A DNA stretch of 12,378 bases, taken from contig JAURXE010000727.1 of NCBI GenBank assembly GCA_030654635.1, positions 1 to 12,378 of the forward strand, written 5' to 3'. The DNA comes from Pseudomonas sp. (GTDB lineage: Bacteria; Pseudomonadota; Gammaproteobacteria; Pseudomonadales; Pseudomonadaceae). The notes under the pieces are model-generated. The model made no database searches and was not told the origin of the DNA. It saw only the letters and a program-made list of their open reading frames with translations. Shown here one piece after another: positions 1-7,082 of the stretch (position 1 is its first letter; every line of letters starts with the position of its first letter). The position numbers were made by a program, and so were the translations under genes.

Positions 1-337
1 CAGTGCCATGACGGCGGAGCTGGCCCGGTCCATCAAGGCCAATAAGCCGGTGGTGGTGACGGGGTGGATTCCACACTGGATGTTCGCCAAGTGGCAGTTG
101 CGCTTTCTTGACGACCCGAAAAACGTCTATGGCGCCGCCGAACACGTCGACAATATCGCTAACCCAGGGTTGGCGGCCAAAGCGCCACCGGTTTATGCAT
201 TCCTGAAAAAATTCTCCTGGACCCCAAGCGAAATCGGTGAGGTCATGCTGGCCATCGAAGAAGGCGCCAAACCGGCTGCTGCCGCGCAACAATGGGTGCA
301 AGCGCATCCGCAACGGGTGCAGGAGTGGCTGCAATAA
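1..337 (+). CDS. Glycine betaine/choline-type ABC transporter substrate-binding protein, C-terminal part
   Basis: This is the last 111 or so codons of a gene that begins before the window. The reading frame is open from base 2 to the TAA at 335-337. The fragment contains the block GWIPHWMFAKWQLRFLDDPK, which is typical of the C-terminal lobe of OpuAC/ProX-type substrate-binding proteins. Its tryptophans fit the aromatic cage that binds quaternary ammonium groups in this family. Such proteins sit in the periplasm and deliver glycine betaine, choline or related osmolytes to an ABC permease/ATPase pair. The N-terminal lobe, signal peptide and partner genes are outside the window, so the exact ligand (betaine, choline or carnitine) cannot be decided. 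The internal ATG at base 8 is not the true start. An intrinsic terminator follows 39 bases after the stop, so the gene is probably last in its operon. Confidence 0.88.
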   Translation, partial: SAMTAELARSIKANKPVVVTGWIPHWMFAKWQLRFLDDPKNVYGAAEHVDNIANPGLAAKAPPVYAFLKKFSWTPSEIGEVMLAIEEGAKPAAAAQQWVQAHPQRVQEWLQ

Positions 338-376
338 ACTTGGCTTAACTGCCGCTCGCGGTACTTGTTTGAATAT

Positions 377-406
377 CCGCCCGGCCTTTGGCCTGGCGGT
401 TTTTTT
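377..406 (+). terminator. Intrinsic terminator after the betaine-binding protein gene
   Basis: CCGCC-C-GGCC at 377-386 pairs with GGCC-T-GGCGG at 390-399 around a TTT loop, with a single C/T mismatch. Seven T residues (400-406) follow immediately. This is a classical rho-independent terminator on the plus strand, and it separates the transporter gene from the HD-GYP gene. Confidence 0.9.
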
Positions 407-447
407 ATGGGTTAAAATGCACAAGCGTTACTTGGGGATTAGCGTCA

Positions 448-477
448 TTATTCAGCCTTGCGTCTCTGCGCTATAGT
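448..477 (+). promoter_or_regulatory. Possible promoter for the HD-GYP gene
   Basis: TATAGT at 472-477 matches the sigma-70 -10 consensus at five of six positions and lies about 45 bases before the ATG at 523. The matching -35 region, TTATTC at 448-453 with an 18-base spacer, is poor. A promoter is expected here because a strong terminator lies just upstream, but the exact site is a guess. Confidence 0.3.
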
Positions 478-522
478 TTTGCGGCAACTGCCTTTCACTG
501 ATTTTGTCCGCTGAGTAGATCC

Positions 523-1758
523 ATGGCTGATACCCGCGACCGTATCAAAGTAACAGTCGACCAGTTGACCATCGGTATGTATGTCGTCGAATTGGATCGC
601 CCGTGGAGCGAAACTGCCTTCCTGTTTCAGGGTTTTCGTATTCGCCAACAGCAGGAAATCCTGTTGCTCGGTGAGGTGTGTCAGTTTGTCTGGGTTGATG
701 CGCGGCGCTCGTTCGGGGCCAAGCAGCAGCTTGAAGACAACCTGGTCAGCCTGGCGGCCGAGCAGTTGCAGCCGCAAATCGCCAAGGTCGAGTTCAGTCG
801 CGAGATGCTGCAGGCAGAGCCGGCCTTTCACTCGGCGCGGGAACAATCGCTACGTATTCTTGAAGCGGTGCGCCTTGGACACGAGCTGGATGTGGTGCAG
901 GTCAAGGTGGTGGTTAAGGAGTGCGTTGAGAGCATGCTGCGCAACCCCGGCGCCATGCTCTGGCTGGCGCGGATCAAGCACAGCGACGAATACACCGCCG
1001 AGCACAGTTTGCGGGTGGCGATTTACTCCATTGCCTTGGGCCGTGAATTGAATCTGCGCCAGGGCGAATTGGAGCACTTGGGCGTGTGCGGCATGCTTCA
1101 CGATGTCGGCAAGATCAAGGTGCCCATTGAAATTTTAAATAAGCCTGGCGCGCTGACGCCCCATGAGTTGCGCATCATGCAGAGCCACGCCATTGAAGGG
1201 CGCAAGCTGCTGATGAGCAATCAACAGGTGACGGCCGCCGCAGTTGACGTGGCCTTCTCGCACCATGAGCGCTTGGACGGTCGCGGTTATCCGCGCGGGC
1301 TGGATGCGCCGCGGATTCCCTACTTTGCCAAGATTGTCGCGGTGGTGGATGCCTACGATGCGATCAACAGCGATCGGGTCTACAGCAAGGGCAAGTCGAG
1401 CCTGGAGGCGCTGCGGATTTTATTCGAAGCCTGCGGCAGTCATTTTGATGCCGAACTGGTCGGCCTGTTTGTCCGCCGCATCGGCATCTATCCGCCCGGC
1501 GAAATAGTCGAAATGACCAATGGCGAGGTCGGCATCATTGTCGCCTGCTCGCCGTTGAGCAAACTCAAGCCAAGGGTGCTGTTGGTACTCGATGAACAAA
1601 AGCAGCCCGGCATTGAGCGGGTGGTTGATTTAGAGCAGTTGGTGCTGGATCGCAATCAGCGCCCATATCGAATCAAAGAGGTTTATCCCACCGGCGCTTT
1701 TGCCATTGATATTGAAGTTTACCGGCGCAAAGGGCTGATTATTCCGCCCCATCTGTGA
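523..1758 (+). CDS. DUF3391 / HD-GYP cyclic-di-GMP phosphodiesterase
   Basis: This 411-aa protein is predicted to be cytoplasmic, with no signal peptide or membrane segment. Residues 5 to about 130 resemble the N-terminal DUF3391 domain that often precedes HD-GYP domains; the block LTIGMYVVELDRPW is characteristic. Residues 150-320 form an HD-GYP domain with H161, H193-D194 in HDVGK, H222, H247-H248, and the HHERLDGRGYP signature at 247-257, followed by D276 in VVDAYDA. These are the metal ligands and the GYP motif of enzymes that hydrolyse cyclic-di-GMP to pGpG or GMP, so the protein is predicted to be active. About 85 residues follow the HD-GYP domain (327-411) and include a hydrophobic-strand-rich tail of unknown role. 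The ribosome binding site before the ATG is weak. The gene looks monocistronic. Lowering cyclic-di-GMP, and so favouring motility over biofilm, is the family role; the specific process is unknown. Confidence 0.93.
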   Translation: MADTRDRIKVTVDQLTIGMYVVELDRPWSETAFLFQGFRIRQQQEILLLGEVCQFVWVDARRSFGAKQQLEDNLVSLAAEQLQPQIAKVEFSREMLQAEPAFHSAREQSLRILEAVRLGHELDVVQVKVVVKECVESMLRNPGAMLWLARIKHSDEYTAEHSLRVAIYSIALGRELNLRQGELEHLGVCGMLHDVGKIKVPIEILNKPGALTPHELRIMQSHAIEGRKLLMSNQQVTAAAVDVAFSHHERLDGRGYPRGLDAPRIPYFAKIVAVVDAYDAINSDRVYSKGKSSLEALRILFEACGSHFDAELVGLFVRRIGIYPPGEIVEMTNGEVGIIVACSPLSKLKPRVLLVLDEQKQPGIERVVDLEQLVLDRNQRPYRIKEVYPTGAFAIDIEVYRRKGLIIPPHL

Positions 1759-1760
1759 GC

Positions 1761-1804
1761 TGCGACCTTAGTCGCAGGGGCCCGGTTTCTACGACTAAGG
1801 TCGT
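1761..1804. promoter_or_regulatory. Paired palindromes upstream of the acetate uptake operon, likely operator
   Basis: TGCGACCTTAGTCGCA at 1761-1776 is a 6-bp palindrome with a 4-base centre. ACGACTAAGGTCGT at 1791-1804 is a second palindrome whose 12-base core (1792-1803) is the exact reverse complement of the first core (1763-1774). The centres lie 29 bp apart, close to three helical turns, and the pair starts directly after the HD-GYP stop codon, about 70-110 bases before the DUF485 gene. No T-run follows, so a terminator is unlikely. Acetate uptake genes in Pseudomonas and Vibrio are activated by the CrbS/CrbR two-component system, whose regulator is of the NarL/LuxR type; this pair is a reasonable candidate target, but that link is an inference. 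Confidence 0.5.
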
Positions 1805-1871
1805 CTGTTGCCTTGCTACCGTCGTTTTAGAGTGGACTCACCAGCAACCCGTGCTGCGGAGGACAACAAAA

Positions 1872-2183
1872 ATGAACGACAGCGTCTACGAGCGGATTCT
1901 AGAAAATCCGCGATTCCATGAACTGGTAGCCAAACGCTCGCGGTTTGCATGGCTTCTTTCGGCCGTAATGCTCGGCCTCTATCTGGTGTTTATCCTGCTG
2001 ATTGCCTTTGCCCCGCAATTGCTTGGGGTGCGCATCAGCCCTGACTCGGTGATCACTTGGGGTATTCCACTGGGGGTTGGCTTGATCCTGTCGGCCTTCG
2101 TCCTCACTGGTATCTATGTGTACCGGGCCAACGGTGAATTCGATAGCTTGAATAAAGCCATTCTTGATGAGGTGCAGAAATGA
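1872..2183 (+). CDS. yjcH: DUF485 inner-membrane protein (YjcH-like), partner of ActP
   Basis: This 103-aa protein of the DUF485 family is usually encoded directly before the acetate symporter ActP. The ATG at 1872 is chosen because GGAGGA at 1858-1863 lies 8 bases upstream, and because the protein then begins [15 protein letters not shown], the usual family start. An open frame extends upstream to 1755 but would add 39 unrelated residues. Two membrane segments are visible at about 26-48 and 63-84, joined by a short loop, with a conserved basic patch (AKRSRF) before the first. The stop overlaps the actP start in ATGA, which implies translational coupling. The molecular role is not established for the family; helping symporter assembly or function is an inference from the constant gene pairing. 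Confidence 0.93.
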   Translation: MNDSVYERILENPRFHELVAKRSRFAWLLSAVMLGLYLVFILLIAFAPQLLGVRISPDSVITWGIPLGVGLILSAFVLTGIYVYRANGEFDSLNKAILDEVQK

Positions 2184-3838
2184 TCCTACGTCTCTTGGCG
2201 AGCTTGGCCTTGTCAGCCTTTGCCCCGTTGCTGTTGGCCGGTGAAGCGTTAACGGGCGAGGTGCAGCGCCAGCCGATGAACGTCTCGGCCATCGCGATGT
2301 TTGTGGTGTTTGTTGGCGCTACCCTGTGCATTACCTACTGGGCGTCGAAAAAGAACAATTCGGCGTCTGACTATTACGCCGCTGGCGGCAAAATCACCGG
2401 TTTTCAAAACGGCTTGGCGATTGCCGGTGACTACATGTCAGCGGCCTCGTTTCTGGGGATTTCCGCACTGGTTTACACCTCCGGCTACGATGGCTTGATC
2501 TACTCGATCGGCTTTCTGGTGGGCTGGCCGGTGATTCTGTTTCTGATGGCTGAGCGGTTGCGCAACCTGGGCAAATACACCTTTGCCGACGTGGCCTCCT
2601 ATCGCCTCAAGCAGATGCCTATTCGCACCGTGGCGGCCAGTGGTTCGCTGGTGGTGGTGGCGTTTTACCTGATCGCACAAATGGTCGGTGCCGGTAAGTT
2701 AATCCAACTGCTGTTTGGTCTGGATTACTACGTTGCCGTGGTGCTGGTTGGCGTACTGATGATGCTCTATGTGTTGTTCGGCGGCATGCTGGCGACTACC
2801 TGGGTACAAATCATCAAGGCCGTGATGCTCCTGTCGGGTGCCAGCTTTATGGCCTTGATGGTGATGAAACACGTCAACTTTGACTTCGCCGCATTGTTTT
2901 CTGAAGCGATCAAAGTGCATCCAAAAGGCGAGGCCATCATGAGCCCCGGCGGTTTGGTCAAAGACCCGGTGTCGGCGATCTCACTTGGTTTGGCACTGAT
3001 GTTTGGTACTGCTGGTTTGCCGCACATTCTGATGCGCTTCTTCACCGTCAGCGATGCCAAAGAAGCCCGTAAAAGCGTGTTCTACGCCACCGGCTTTATC
3101 GGCTACTTCTACATTTTGACCTTCATTATCGGCTTCGGCGCGATCGTGCTGGTGAGCACCAATCCTGAGTTCAAAGATGCGGCGGGCGCACTGCTCGGCG
3201 GCAACAATATGGCGGCAATTCACTTGGCTAACGCCGTGGGCGGCAGCTTGTTTCTCGGCTTTATCTCGGCGGTAGCCTTCGCCACCATCCTGGCGGTGGT
3301 TGCTGGCTTGACGCTGGCCGGCGCTACGGCGGTGTCCCATGACCTGTATGCCAGCGTATACAAGAAGGGCAAGACCAACGATCGCGATGAAATCCGCGTA
3401 TCGAAAATCACCACCATCGCCCTCGGTGTGTTGGCGGTTTGCTTAGGCATCCTGTTTGAGAAACAAAACATCGCCTTCATGGTGGGTCTGGCCTTCTCGA
3501 TTGCTGCTAGCTGCAACTTCCCAGTGTTGTTCTTGAGCATGTACTGGAAAGATCTCACCACCCGCGGTGCCATGATTGGCGGCTGGTTGGGCTTGGTGAC
3601 GGCGGTGACCCTGATGATTCTCGGGCCAACCGTTTGGGTACAGGTGCTGGGCCACGCTCAAGCCATCTTCCCTTACGAGTACCCAGCGTTGTTCTCGATG
3701 GCGATTGCCTTTGCCGGCATCTGGTTCTTCTCCATCACCGACAAATCGGCCTCTGCCGCCGAGGAACGGGCGCGGTTTCTGCCGCAGTTCGTTCGCTCGC
3801 AAACCGGCCTTGGCTCCAGTGGTGCCGTTGCCCACTAA
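2180..3838 (+). CDS. actP: Sodium:acetate symporter ActP
   Basis: This 552-aa protein of the sodium:solute symporter (SSS) family carries acetate and other short carboxylates such as glycolate into the cell with a cation. Residues 1-20 form a hydrophobic N-terminal segment ending LLLAGEA that could be a cleaved signal peptide, as is common in ActP. It is followed by about 13 membrane helices. Family motifs include the [11 protein letters not shown] block at 83-93, the region [18 protein letters not shown] near 197-214 that carries the SSS signature, and [16 protein letters not shown]. Length and ending match ActP of other gammaproteobacteria. The start ATG at 2180 overlaps the stop of the DUF485 gene by four bases, so the two are cotranscribed and probably translationally coupled. 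A strong terminator ends the operon. No acetyl-CoA synthetase gene lies in the window. Confidence 0.96.
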   Translation: MILRLLASLALSAFAPLLLAGEALTGEVQRQPMNVSAIAMFVVFVGATLCITYWASKKNNSASDYYAAGGKITGFQNGLAIAGDYMSAASFLGISALVYTSGYDGLIYSIGFLVGWPVILFLMAERLRNLGKYTFADVASYRLKQMPIRTVAASGSLVVVAFYLIAQMVGAGKLIQLLFGLDYYVAVVLVGVLMMLYVLFGGMLATTWVQIIKAVMLLSGASFMALMVMKHVNFDFAALFSEAIKVHPKGEAIMSPGGLVKDPVSAISLGLALMFGTAGLPHILMRFFTVSDAKEARKSVFYATGFIGYFYILTFIIGFGAIVLVSTNPEFKDAAGALLGGNNMAAIHLANAVGGSLFLGFISAVAFATILAVVAGLTLAGATAVSHDLYASVYKKGKTNDRDEIRVSKITTIALGVLAVCLGILFEKQNIAFMVGLAFSIAASCNFPVLFLSMYWKDLTTRGAMIGGWLGLVTAVTLMILGPTVWVQVLGHAQAIFPYEYPALFSMAIAFAGIWFFSITDKSASAAEERARFLPQFVRSQTGLGSSGAVAH

Positions 3839-3862
3839 AACAGTTCTCTGCGTGTGACTTTG

Positions 3863-3885
3863 GCGGCCCTTGGGCCGCTTTTTTT
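3863..3885 (+). terminator. Intrinsic terminator of the acetate uptake operon
   Basis: GCGGCCC at 3863-3869 pairs perfectly with GGGCCGC at 3872-3878, and seven T residues follow at 3879-3885. The stop codon of actP lies 24 bases upstream, so this ends the DUF485-actP transcript. Confidence 0.92.
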
Positions 3886-4072
3886 ATGCCTGCAGGAGTG
3901 TGCTAGCGTACTTGCCATCGATTTGGCGCAACAAATGCTTGCTGCTGTGCAGCGCTTTGACTAGCGTTCGGCGCTTTTAACGCGCTATAACCCCGCGCAC
4001 TATTTTTACTAGGCTGTTTGGCGGTGTTGAGCCGCGACTTAGAAGCTCTGCTGCCGAGATGGAACTTAACTG

Positions 4073-5974
4073 ATGAATGCCCAGCAATCGCAAATCTCGA
4101 GCCTGCAAGATGATCCCGTGGACCATCGTATGCAGGCCCGTCGACTGAATCAGATCGCTAATGTGCTGAGCGCAGTGCTGGTGATAATCGGCGCGGAAAC
4201 GCTGCTGGCGCACAGCTGGCTGAACTCCTTCTTGGTCTTGACGGCGATAGTGGTGGTCTTGATTGGCGGCCGGATGAATCGGCGGGGTGCGACGGATCGT
4301 GCGATGTTGCTGATCCTCAGTTCGATGGTGGCGCTGGTGACCGTTTCCATGTGGTTTAACCAGGGCCTGTACAGCGGCGCGTTGCTCTGCTACCCGGTGA
4401 TTTTGATTGTGGCCGGCATGGTTTCGCGACTGAAGTTGTTCGTCGGTCTGCTGCTGGTGATGTTGCTTTCAATCGCCGGGATTACCTTCGCCTCAATCAC
4501 CGGCTGGCAGGTATTTGTGCCCTTGCCCTTGGGTATTGGCCGGATGGTCAATGTCAGTTGTGTACTGCTGGTATGTGCCTGTGCGGTATGGATCTTGGCC
4601 AATGATTTACGCGAGACCATGCAGCGCTTGCAGCAGGAGATTCTGCGGGTCAAACACTCCGAGGCCAACTTTACTCACCTGGCCCAGCACGATGCCCTGA
4701 CCAACTTGCCCAATCGCTTGTTGGTGCGTGACCGCATGGATCAAGCCATTGGCCAAGCGCGGCGCTACAAGAAAAAGGCTGCCTTGCTGTTTTTGGATTT
4801 GGATAACTTCAAGACCATTAACGATTCTCTGGGTCACAGTGCCGGTGACGAGTTGCTCAAGGAAGTCGCCACTCGCCTGCGCAGTGCGGTGCGGGAGATG
4901 GACACCGTCAGCCGGCAAGGCGGCGATGAGTTTCTGATCGTTCTGACCGATGTGTCTGATCTGGCAGCGATCTCGGCCGTGGCCGCTCATGTGCTGGAAC
5001 AACTGGCGCAACCCTTCGCCTTGAAAGGCATGCAGATAGTTACCTCGATCTCCATTGGTATTGCCATGTACCCCGAGGACGGTGACGACTTTGATCAGTT
5101 GCTAAAGCATGCCGATATCGCCATGTACCAAGCCAAGGTCGCCGGACGGAATGCTTACCGGTTTTTCGATCAGCAAATGAACGTCGATATTGTCGAGCAC
5201 TTGAACCTCGAAGCAGGCCTGCGCCAAGCGTTGAGTCAGCAGCAGTTCGTGCTGCATTTTCAGCCGATTGTGGATATTCACAGTGGCCAGTTACTGGCCG
5301 CCGAAGCCTTGATTCGCTGGCAGCATCCTGAGCATGGCTTGATGGCGCCTGATAAATTCATCGCGGTTGCCGAGCGCTCGGGCTTGATTGTCGAGATCGG
5401 CGAGTGGGTGCTAAACGAGGCGTGCCGGCAGCTGATGCTTTGGCAGGCTGCGGGTCTGCCGCGGTTGGTGCTGTCGGTGAATATTTCCTCGGTGCAGTTT
5501 CGCCGTGGCAACTTGGAAGACTTGGTCGCCGGTGCCTTGCAGCGTTTCGGGCTGGATGCGGCCTGTCTGGAGTTGGAGTTGACAGAGTCGATGCTGCTGC
5601 ACGACTCCGAGGTCTTTATGGGCATGCTGCAGCGCCTGAAAACGCTGGGGGTGAAGCTGTCGATCGATGACTTCGGCACCGGCTACTCGAACCTGTCCTA
5701 CCTGCAGCGTTTTCAGGTGGATAAGTTGAAGATCGATCAGTCCTTCGTGCGCAAATTGCAGGGCAACGCGCAAGACCAAGCGATAGTCACGGCGATTATT
5801 CAAATGGCCAAGAGCCTGCAATTAATCACTACTGCCGAAGGCATCGAGGATGAGCCGACCCGGCAATTGCTGGCCAGCCTGGGCTGCGATCAGGGCCAGG
5901 GTTATTGGTTCGCTAGACCGCTGCCGGCCGCTGAGTTTGCCGCCTTCGCCCAGCGTCCACGGCTGGCCGAATAA
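4073..5974 (+). CDS. Membrane-anchored GGDEF-EAL cyclic-di-GMP turnover protein
   Basis: This is a 633-aa protein. Residues 25-177 contain about six closely spaced membrane helices (roughly 25-46, 50-66, 77-94, 99-118, 121-141, 159-177) that I cannot assign to a named sensor family. A short coiled linker (178-200) leads into a GGDEF domain. GGDEF is intact at 283-287, and the RxxD inhibitory site REMD lies at 274-277, five residues before it. The EAL domain starts near residue 375 and has EAL at 411-413, ELTES, the DDFGTGYSNL loop at 532-541, KIDQSFV and the late AEGIE motif. All main catalytic residues of both the diguanylate cyclase and the phosphodiesterase are present, so it may be bifunctional or have one domain regulating the other. 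The ATG at 4073 has only a weak GATGGA upstream. The 234-base gap before it shows no convincing promoter. Confidence 0.94.
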   Translation: MNAQQSQISSLQDDPVDHRMQARRLNQIANVLSAVLVIIGAETLLAHSWLNSFLVLTAIVVVLIGGRMNRRGATDRAMLLILSSMVALVTVSMWFNQGLYSGALLCYPVILIVAGMVSRLKLFVGLLLVMLLSIAGITFASITGWQVFVPLPLGIGRMVNVSCVLLVCACAVWILANDLRETMQRLQQEILRVKHSEANFTHLAQHDALTNLPNRLLVRDRMDQAIGQARRYKKKAALLFLDLDNFKTINDSLGHSAGDELLKEVATRLRSAVREMDTVSRQGGDEFLIVLTDVSDLAAISAVAAHVLEQLAQPFALKGMQIVTSISIGIAMYPEDGDDFDQLLKHADIAMYQAKVAGRNAYRFFDQQMNVDIVEHLNLEAGLRQALSQQQFVLHFQPIVDIHSGQLLAAEALIRWQHPEHGLMAPDKFIAVAERSGLIVEIGEWVLNEACRQLMLWQAAGLPRLVLSVNISSVQFRRGNLEDLVAGALQRFGLDAACLELELTESMLLHDSEVFMGMLQRLKTLGVKLSIDDFGTGYSNLSYLQRFQVDKLKIDQSFVRKLQGNAQDQAIVTAIIQMAKSLQLITTAEGIEDEPTRQLLASLGCDQGQGYWFARPLPAAEFAAFAQRPRLAE

Positions 5975-6142
5975 GGCGCTGCGGCGCCCAAGTCCGCCGC
6001 AGCGGCATCTGGATAGGCCCCGCATCTTGGGGCTCTGGGGCGCAGTATTCAGCCGCTTTATAACGCTCCAGGCGGCGTCGGGCCTTGGTTACACTGCTGG
6101 CTACTCCTTACTTCTTACTCCTCCCAGCAAATAGGCCTAAAT

Positions 6143-6952
6143 ATGCAAAAGCGCATGATGATTACCGGTGCAGGTTCAGGTCTTGGCCGTGAAATTGCCT
6201 TGCGCTGGGCCCGTGAGGGCTGGCAGCTGGCGCTCTCGGATGTCAATGATGCGGGCTTGGCCGAGACGCTGCAGTTGGTGCGCGCCGCCGGTGGTGATGG
6301 CTTTACCCAGCGCTGCGATGTGCGCGATTACAGCCAGCTCACCGCCTTGGCCCAGGCCTGTGAAGAGAAGCTCGGTGGCATCGACGTGATCGTCAATAAC
6401 GCAGGCGTGGCCTCCGGTGGCTTCTTCGATGAACTGTCGCTGGAAGATTGGGACTGGCAGATATCCATCAACCTGATGGGCGTGGTTAAAGGCTGCAAGG
6501 CCTTCTTGCCATTGCTGACCAGCAGTCACGGCAAGATCGTAAATATCGCCTCCATGGCCGCGCTGATGCAGGGCCCGGCCATGAGCAACTACAACGTTGC
6601 CAAGGCCGGTGTGGTGGCACTCTCGGAAAGCCTGTTGATTGAGCTCAAAGAGCAGGATGTCGGCGTGCATGTGGTCTGCCCATCGTTCTTCCAGACCAAT
6701 CTGATGGACTCCTTCCGCGGCCCGACGCCGGCGATGAAGCAGCAGGTCGGCAAGTTGCTGGAAAGCTCGCCGATCAGCGCCGCTGAGATTGCCGACTACA
6801 TCTACCAGGCCATCGAACGCGGCGAGTTCATGATTCTGCCCCACGAACAGGGCCGTATGGCCTGGGCCTTGAAGCAAAAGAACCCGCAGTTGCTGTACAA
6901 CGAGATGGTAGGCATGGCCGGCAAGATGCGCAAAAAGGCCGCTTCGGTCTGA
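6143..6952 (+). CDS. Classical short-chain dehydrogenase/reductase (SDR)
   Basis: This 269-aa NAD(P)-dependent oxidoreductase has a Rossmann fold. The cofactor loop TGAGSGLG lies at 8-15, and D33 at the end of the second strand suggests NAD(H) rather than NADP(H). NNAG is at 85-88, and the catalytic tetrad fits N110, S137, Y150 and K154 in the YNVAK motif. A C-terminal extension of about 60 residues past the substrate loop ends in a basic tail (KMRKKAASV), which resembles SDRs acting on lipid-like or acyl substrates, but the substrate cannot be read from the sequence. The ATG at 6143 is the first in frame at the start of the fold; an AGG some 8 bases upstream is a weak ribosome binding site. 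It may be monocistronic or read into the MFS gene 130 bases downstream, as no clear terminator lies between. Confidence 0.93.
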   Translation: MQKRMMITGAGSGLGREIALRWAREGWQLALSDVNDAGLAETLQLVRAAGGDGFTQRCDVRDYSQLTALAQACEEKLGGIDVIVNNAGVASGGFFDELSLEDWDWQISINLMGVVKGCKAFLPLLTSSHGKIVNIASMAALMQGPAMSNYNVAKAGVVALSESLLIELKEQDVGVHVVCPSFFQTNLMDSFRGPTPAMKQQVGKLLESSPISAAEIADYIYQAIERGEFMILPHEQGRMAWALKQKNPQLLYNEMVGMAGKMRKKAASV

Positions 6953-6978
6953 GCATTCTGCGCCTGTAATTTTGAGTG

Positions 6979-7004
6979 ATTTTCTGTCCGCTCGGACAGA
7001 AAAT
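6979..7004. promoter_or_regulatory. 26-bp near-perfect palindrome between the SDR and MFS genes, candidate repressor operator
   Basis: Twelve bases at 6979-6990 are the exact reverse complement of 6993-7004, leaving only a CT centre. The core is TCTGTCCGCTCGGACAGA at 6983-7000. It lies 27 bases after the SDR stop and 78 bases before the MFS start. No T-run follows on either strand, so an intrinsic terminator is unlikely. The size, symmetry and position match operators of dimeric helix-turn-helix repressors, particularly TetR-like ones. No such regulator is encoded in the window, so the binding protein is unknown. Confidence 0.5.
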
Positions 7005-7082
7005 GTCCAGCTGGGGTTGCTGCAAGGCGCGGGGCAGGGGTAGGGTGGCGCTCCTGTCCTGACGTCAAACACTGAGAGTCCC

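Noticed and set aside
3957..3991. Promoter before the GGDEF-EAL gene from TTGACT (3957-3962) and TATAAC (3986-3991)
   Set aside because: Both hexamers are good alone, but the 23-base spacer is too long for a sigma-70 promoter.
5975..6034. Terminator candidates after the GGDEF-EAL gene
   Set aside because: Two small hairpins are visible (GGCGC-TGCG-GCGCC at 5975-5988 and GCCCC/GGGGC at 6017-6033), but neither is followed by a T-run, so an intrinsic terminator cannot be supported.
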